A model generated the notes under the pieces. That model had not been told where the DNA came from, did not search any database, and was given only the letters and a program-made list of their open reading frames with translations. The position numbers and the translations under genes were made by a program. This document shows, piece after piece, positions 46,500 to 50,664 of a stretch of DNA of 50,664 nt (its first letter is position 1; each line of letters starts with the position of its first letter). Source of the DNA: Drechslerella dactyloides (Eukaryota > Ascomycota > Orbiliomycetes > Orbiliales > Orbiliaceae); assembly GCA_020064725.1 (NCBI GenBank), contig JAGTWJ010000012.1, positions 1 through 50,664 of the forward strand, read 5' to 3'.

Positions 46500-47900
46500 G
46501 CGCGAGAAATGTGTGTCTGCGAGGGCCGATCATTGATATCCACGCACCACTGCACAAATCTGCGACCTTGCGGACACCGCTCCTGTACAAAGTGCGGAGG
46601 CAAGCCAACGCATATGTACCACCCTCTGAACGATATCCAACGAATGCCGCCGAATATTTTTGAGAATGGCCTAAAGGAGATGCTGCCGATGACCGCGTCA
46701 AATTTGAAGTGGTCCGAGTGCGCTCCTGGCAAGCATTTCAGCGTGCCGAAAACCTGCCCATCAAGAACAAAGATTGGAGCATCTGGCAGAAACACGCTAG
46801 TGAAGCCTTATCATCGACACTGACTTTCAAAGCGATGAAAAGGCAGGAGATCTGGCTTGTAGAGTATGAAAGTCCCAGGGCAAAACTCCACCTGATTCTT
46901 GATCCCGCCCAAGTTGAGTGGAGGCTGTACGTCAAGATTGACTGGACATCCGCAGAGTGGAAACAGCTACGTCGACTGTTCGCGGGGCCGATTGCGCAAA
47001 TGTTCATGAAGACTTCCGGAAATTCGTTACTGCAAGGGTCGTGGAGAATTGGTGTTCCCGGTGTTGCCTTTGTTAACGTGAACGTCCAGGGGCAAGGCGA
47101 GCTCGTCGACTCTTGGGAGAAATCCGTCGGTCTGTCGAGTCATCCTTCGCAAACAAGATGGTCTATTCCGAGCTCCATCTTAGTCTTGGAGATCCGTCGC
47201 AGGCATCCCTGCTCGACGAAGATATCACCGGTAAATGGGAACTTTTGCCAAAGTGCGGAACAGCAAACCGGGCACTTCATCGCAAGTCGGGCAATGACGA
47301 TAGCCCATTGTTTCTCTTCTTGGACCCCAACCGACTGGGAGACCACAAGAGCGACAGTTTCGTGATCTCAAGAAGCTGCAAGCGCATTGCATTCGGAGAA
47401 CACAGATCCATTGTCGCCAGATTTCGATGCTGCATTCAGACCCTCAACGGCCAACAAGGCTATCAAAACACAGCTCAATTTGAACGTCTTTGGGTATCTG
47501 CTGAAGACCTCGAGCTCATGCCGTCTACACGGGCAACAGCTCAGTATTCGTATGCCAGTCCGGCTACGATTGCCACACATACTGCTTGTGATCTTCCGCT
47601 GCTTTCCTGGTTTGCAGTGCGCCGCTGACACCCGCGCTCGCCAACAATTGGCCAACAAGTTGGCAAGTCGTCGATGACGCCCGTGCGGAGGAGACCTTCT
47701 CCTCAATCAACTGGCTGGTGGAAAGGATGAAGTTGGGCCAGAAGGGCAGTGACTGGCTACCCTACACCCTCAAGGGTAACCACTCTTGCCCCTCCTGCGC
47801 CCCGCCGAAGCCAAGATTCTCTGGGCGCGGGCCGAAAAAGGTCAGGCCCGATCGAGGACCCCGAAGAATCCGCCATATGGGAACGTGCCATGAAAGCCCG
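46500..47900 (+). pseudogene. Zinc-binding segment and beta-rich middle region (broken)
   Basis: A Cys/His cluster, CVCEGRSLI...C...CGHRSCTKCGGKPTH, at 46,512-46,613 looks like a compact zinc-binding domain. It is followed in other frames by RQEIWLVEYESPRAKLHL (46,841-46,894), WRLYVKID and GKWELLPKCGTANRALH with PLFLFLDPNRLGD (47,230-47,340). These blocks are conserved between methyltransferase and ATPase parts in this family; their role is not known to me. A further CPSCAPPKP motif is at about 47,787-47,813 and EDPEESAIWERAMKARP is near 47,852-47,904. Confidence 0.6.
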
Positions 47901-48109
47901 TCCTGCTCCCTGGGTGACAGCCTGAAAAAGGACAGTTCGAACACACTGCACCTACACATCGGACTAAACTTAGTCTCTCTTTGCCATCGTGCCGTAGACC
48001 TTCTCCATCAGGATCGGTCTTGGATCATATTAATCGTCTGGAAACTTACCTCCGACTATATCAACCCGCCCGTCTCATCCTCCCCGACTTCAAGGTCCGC
48101 AGCAACCGA

Positions 48110-49203
48110 CCAGACCCGCAAAGCTCGCAGCCACCCGGTTTTGCCCGGATCTACGTCCAGAGCAGTGAGATCCTATCTTGGATGCGAGCACAAGAGTCAG
48201 ACGACGCCGAAGAGTTCATTGAAGAAGAGATCGTGGAGGCATTGCACCCGCAGCTTTCATGGAAAGTCGCCGTCAAAGCTACTCGACCGAACAATGCCAA
48301 GGAGGGGTACTAGCAGACGCAGTCGGCTATGGCAAGACGGCTATCATTCTGGGATTGCTAGCACATACCAAGAATCGCTACGTTCCACCTGTGAATACAC
48401 ACGGCCGGATTCCGCTGAAGGCTACCTTGATCGTTGTCCCCGGCACCTGAGCAACCAATGGGAGGCGGAAGTCAGAAAGTTCACTGGCAAATTTTCAAGG
48501 TGATTAACATCAAGACGGTAAAACAATCTGATCTCCTGCTCCATCAAGAACCTCATGGAAGCAGACATCGTGATCGTGGCGGGGTCGTTGTTCAAGAGCA
48601 ACGCGTACTTACAGAGGTTGGCGGAGCTTTCTGGCTGTCAGGCATGCCGACGGCGGGAGGGAGGAGGTTCCAGGACTGGCTTCGAGATGTGACCGAGGGA
48701 TTGAAGGCACAGGCTGAGCGTATGCAGTCGGCAGCAGAGCGGCGGAGGCCATCGCCGTCGTCACCGAAGGCTGTAAGGAGAGACAGGAGGCCAAGAGTGT
48801 GGAGAAGGAGGAGAGACTTCGGGCCGGAAAGCCCACAACGAGGCGGCGAGGAGCAGGTCTAACAACACCCCTTCAGAGTAGTGATGCTGATGATTTCGAT
48901 GATGAGCCTGCCAGAAAGAAGTCGAAGACAACAGCAGCGGAGAAAGAGCCGAGTGCATACGACGAACGACGAGGAAGCTCAAATTCAGCGGTAGACCAAA
49001 CTGGAAGAACACATCTGTCCGCCTCTCGAACTCTTCCACTCAACAGGCTGGTGTTGGATGAGTTCACCTACTGCGTAGGGATGGGGGCCTTGGAGGTCAT
49101 CCCAAACCTCCTGGCGACCTACCGATGGGTCCTCTCGGGTACGCCTCCAATGGGTGACTTTGCCGACATCAAGAAGGTTGCGAAGTTTCTGGGTATCCTC
49201 TAG
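48110..49203 (+). pseudogene. SNF2 ATPase lobe 1 (broken)
   Basis: The approach IVEALHPQLSWKV is near 48,229-48,268. GVLADAVGYGKTAIILGLL contains the Walker A site GYGKT at 48,325-48,339. LKATLIVVPG stops at 48,450, where the frame breaks before HLSNQWEAEVRKFTGK (48,448-48,495). ADIVIVAGSLFKSNAYL follows near 48,564-48,614, and a Glu/Lys/Arg-rich insert with a KKSK cluster at 48,700-48,960. LNRLVLDEFTY has the Walker B-like Asp-Glu at 49,057-49,062, and RWVLSGTPP is motif III (SGT at 49,135-49,143). The domain couples ATP hydrolysis to DNA translocation. Frameshifts before and after each block make this copy non-functional as read. Confidence 0.75.
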
Positions 49204-49438
49204 TATCGACGACGATACGGCGAACAGTGAGGTGAACAACAAGAAGATTGCGAGGAGAGAAGTGGTAAGTGGGGAAAGATGGCGATGGTGGTGATGATGA
49301 TGAGAGTGTTGTGAGCGCCGAGCTGACGTAAATAAAGCCGTCGAGTCGCCTGGGCATTCAAAAGAGCTGCGCACAGCAGCATGGCAACCAAGATCGTCAC
49401 AGTCATGCGCAGGGTTTCCTCAACCAGTTTAGCGCCAG

Positions 49439-49507
49439 GTAAAGAATCACTCGCCTTGTGAATACACGAGAATTTCTACTTAAAACAACTATGTGAACTA
49501 TCAATAG
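49439..49507 (+). other. Probable intron in the methyltransferase-helicase gene relic
   Basis: Donor GTAAAG at 49,439, acceptor CAATAG ending 49,507, length 69. Splicing joins FLNQF..R to QNIAEIDEI, continuous in the family, apart from a one-base disturbance just upstream of the donor. Confidence 0.65.
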
Positions 49508-50567
49508 AACATCGCCGAGATTGACGAGATTCCCGGGAGGAGCACTTTACAGAGTCAAGCTCCCCGCCGCTGAACGAGCCATATACATTGAGCTAGATCA
49601 TCATCGAAGGCTCTTGACATGAACGTGACGAGGAAGGATACTCTAAAGGTGGTGGTGACCGAGAAGCCCGGCTCATTCAGCGATCGGAGGCAGCTCCAGC
49701 GCTGAAGAAGCTCTACTCAAGTCCTGCTGTCACTTTTCACTGAACATCGAAAATTTTGAGCGAAGACGCCTCCGCGTATAGTGCTTGCGACGCCAATAAT
49801 CGAAGAGCGGACCAGACAGTTGGAGAAAATCGGATGAACTGATTATAAATTTTCTCCAGGACGGTCTCCTCATTACGAAGCGTCTTCGCCGTGAGGTGGT
49901 CCTCAACAGTGATTTACCATTCCTTAATTATCTCGAGGATAAGAGAAAACACTCTTTGGATGACAAGGAGCAACAGATCTCTTCCGAGAACTCCTCAGAG
50001 AGCTAAGACTTGGGCGGATTCTCATGTGAAGACAAATCAGTCCCCAGCATTCTCGCCAACTTTAAGCCCACAAAATCAAAAGCGGACGACGAAGACGAAG
50101 ACGACGGGACGACGAGAACCCCGAAAACAAATCCAACAAGGTCTCGTCGGGTCAGCCGAAGTCGACTCAGTCGCCTACTAAAAAACGATTCAACACCAAG
50201 TTTCGCGACTTCTCAAGGAGCTCGTTGGCCGCTGGCCGCTCACTCGATTCTTCAACTCGTTCGGCAACGTAACACACTTCTGGAAAATCCAAGCTCACAC
50301 TCAATCTGGCCGGGCGACACATGCATCTGCGGAAAGAAGCAACCTACAATCGATCAGGTGATCGTGTCCAGCAGCTGTGGACATTCCGCTGCGCAGACTG
50401 GCATGGCGACAGCCGCAGGTCTCCGTAACGAGTGCCCGCGAAAGCCGGAAGGGTGCCAAAGCGGGTCCTCGACGCGAGTCTGATTCGGGTTTCGTCTCTA
50501 GGCGCTGACAACGACACCATCACCACGCATGGCGCAAAGCTCGCGATGCCCTAGTCGAGCTCTTGAA
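49508..50567 (+). pseudogene. Inter-lobe region with RING finger (broken)
   Basis: NIAEIDEI at 49,508-49,531 is followed in mixed frames by LPAAERAIYIELDHH (about 49,560-49,605) and SSAEEALLKS near 49,700-49,725, the insert typical between lobes of this ATPase group. An acidic/basic linker follows at 50,060-50,120 (DDEDEDDGTTRTP). At 50,322-50,395 CICGKK...VIVSSSCGHSA is the start of a RING finger; the later Cys pairs are spread over two frames. RING domains in this position usually act as E3 ubiquitin-ligase or binding modules. LGADNDTITTHGAKLA leads into lobe 2. Confidence 0.6.
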
Positions 50568-50632
50568 GTAAGAATCCTAGCTATACGAGCCCCGGCCAAT
50601 CAAGCAAAATGCTAACTGTAGCATTATCTTAG
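50568..50632 (+). other. Intron before helicase lobe 2
   Basis: Donor GTAAGA at 50,568, branch-like GCTAAC at 50,611-50,616, acceptor TTAG ending 50,632; 65 bases. Splicing gives VELLKTDIPSDERVL, the start of the helicase C-terminal domain, which then leaves the window. Confidence 0.8.
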
Positions 50633-50664
50633 AACGGACATCCCATCCGACGAGCGCGTCTTGG

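Larger units (their letters stand above)
44114..50664 (+). pseudogene. RAD8/DNMT5-like C5-cytosine methyltransferase - SNF2 ATPase gene, frame-broken, runs off the right edge
   Basis: Motifs of one long protein occur in the expected order over 6.5 kb: NLS-like N-terminus, acidic linker, C5-methyltransferase, zinc-binding segment, beta-rich middle, SNF2 lobe 1, RING and the start of helicase lobe 2. In the family this joins DNA methyltransferase and chromatin-remodelling ATPase activities in one nuclear protein. Here the frame changes at ten or more places, for example near 45,100, 45,174, 45,583, 45,665, 47,155, 48,312, 48,447 and 49,202. Two introns keep good splice sites. GC content and codons are normal, so the damage is by small indels and not by RIP. 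It is either a fairly young pseudogene or an indel-rich assembly. The exact subclade (RAD8 versus DNMT5) is uncertain. Confidence 0.8.

Overview
The window is a piece of a filamentous ascomycete (Pezizomycotina-type) nuclear genome with two sharply different halves. Bases 1 to about 39,925 are extremely AT-rich, have no credible intact gene, and consist almost entirely of nested, mutated transposable elements. The decay looks like repeat-induced point mutation (RIP): TpA is abundant, CAA/CAG codons have become TAA/TAG, and G-to-A or C-to-T change dominates in long tracts. Bases 39,925 to the end have ordinary GC content, short introns with GTAAG-type donors and pyrimidine-rich promoters, as expected for a fungal gene compartment. 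The species cannot be named from this sequence.

AT-rich half. The backbone is a family of Ty3/Gypsy chromoviruses (gag with CCHC knuckle, RT, integrase, C-terminal chromodomain). Four copies plus an extra LTR are visible: fragment D (minus, about 1,647-3,590); element C/B (plus, 5' LTR at 5,840-6,442, 3' LTR at 38,792-39,400), which hosts most of the nest; a minus-strand LTR S (7,041-7,699); element A (plus, 7,700-16,782); and element M (minus, 22,572-34,061), which lies in the pol gene of C/B with an exact 5-bp target duplication TTAAT. Pogo/Fot1-like DNA transposons with TA target duplications are inserted in these: three copies of family P1 (1-1,644, cut by the window edge; 19,468-21,340; 31,980-33,852) and one of P2 (35,990-37,867). 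Two foldback elements of about 1.08 kb (2,382-3,461; 16,783-17,868) and a 249-bp MITE (31,087-31,335) carry the same kind of ends. Bases 3,590-5,839 are AT-rich debris that I could not identify.

The elements share three notable properties. Their terminal repeats stay GC-rich while the bodies are destroyed. The chromoviruses carry an antisense coiled-coil-like reading frame between pol and the 3' LTR. One foldback sits exactly where two chromovirus copies are joined with sequence missing, as expected for recombination between two foldback copies.

GC-balanced half. Bases 39,925-41,141 show no gene but hold a small three-copy inverted/direct repeat. A two-exon minus-strand gene (41,142-42,073) encodes a seven-helix membrane protein resembling the fungal DUF7702 family. 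Bases 42,074-44,113 are intergenic and end in a pyrimidine-rich promoter-like stretch. From 44,114 to beyond the right edge lies a large plus-strand gene relic of the RAD8/DNMT5-like type: acidic N-terminus, C5-cytosine methyltransferase, zinc-binding domain, beta-rich middle, SNF2 ATPase lobe 1, RING, and the start of helicase lobe 2. Its motifs are recognisable, but the frame changes many times, so it is either a pseudogene made by indels (not by RIP) or an assembly with uncorrected indels. A chromatin/DNA-methylation gene in this state beside a huge RIP-mutated block of chromodomain retroelements is the most biologically suggestive juxtaposition here.
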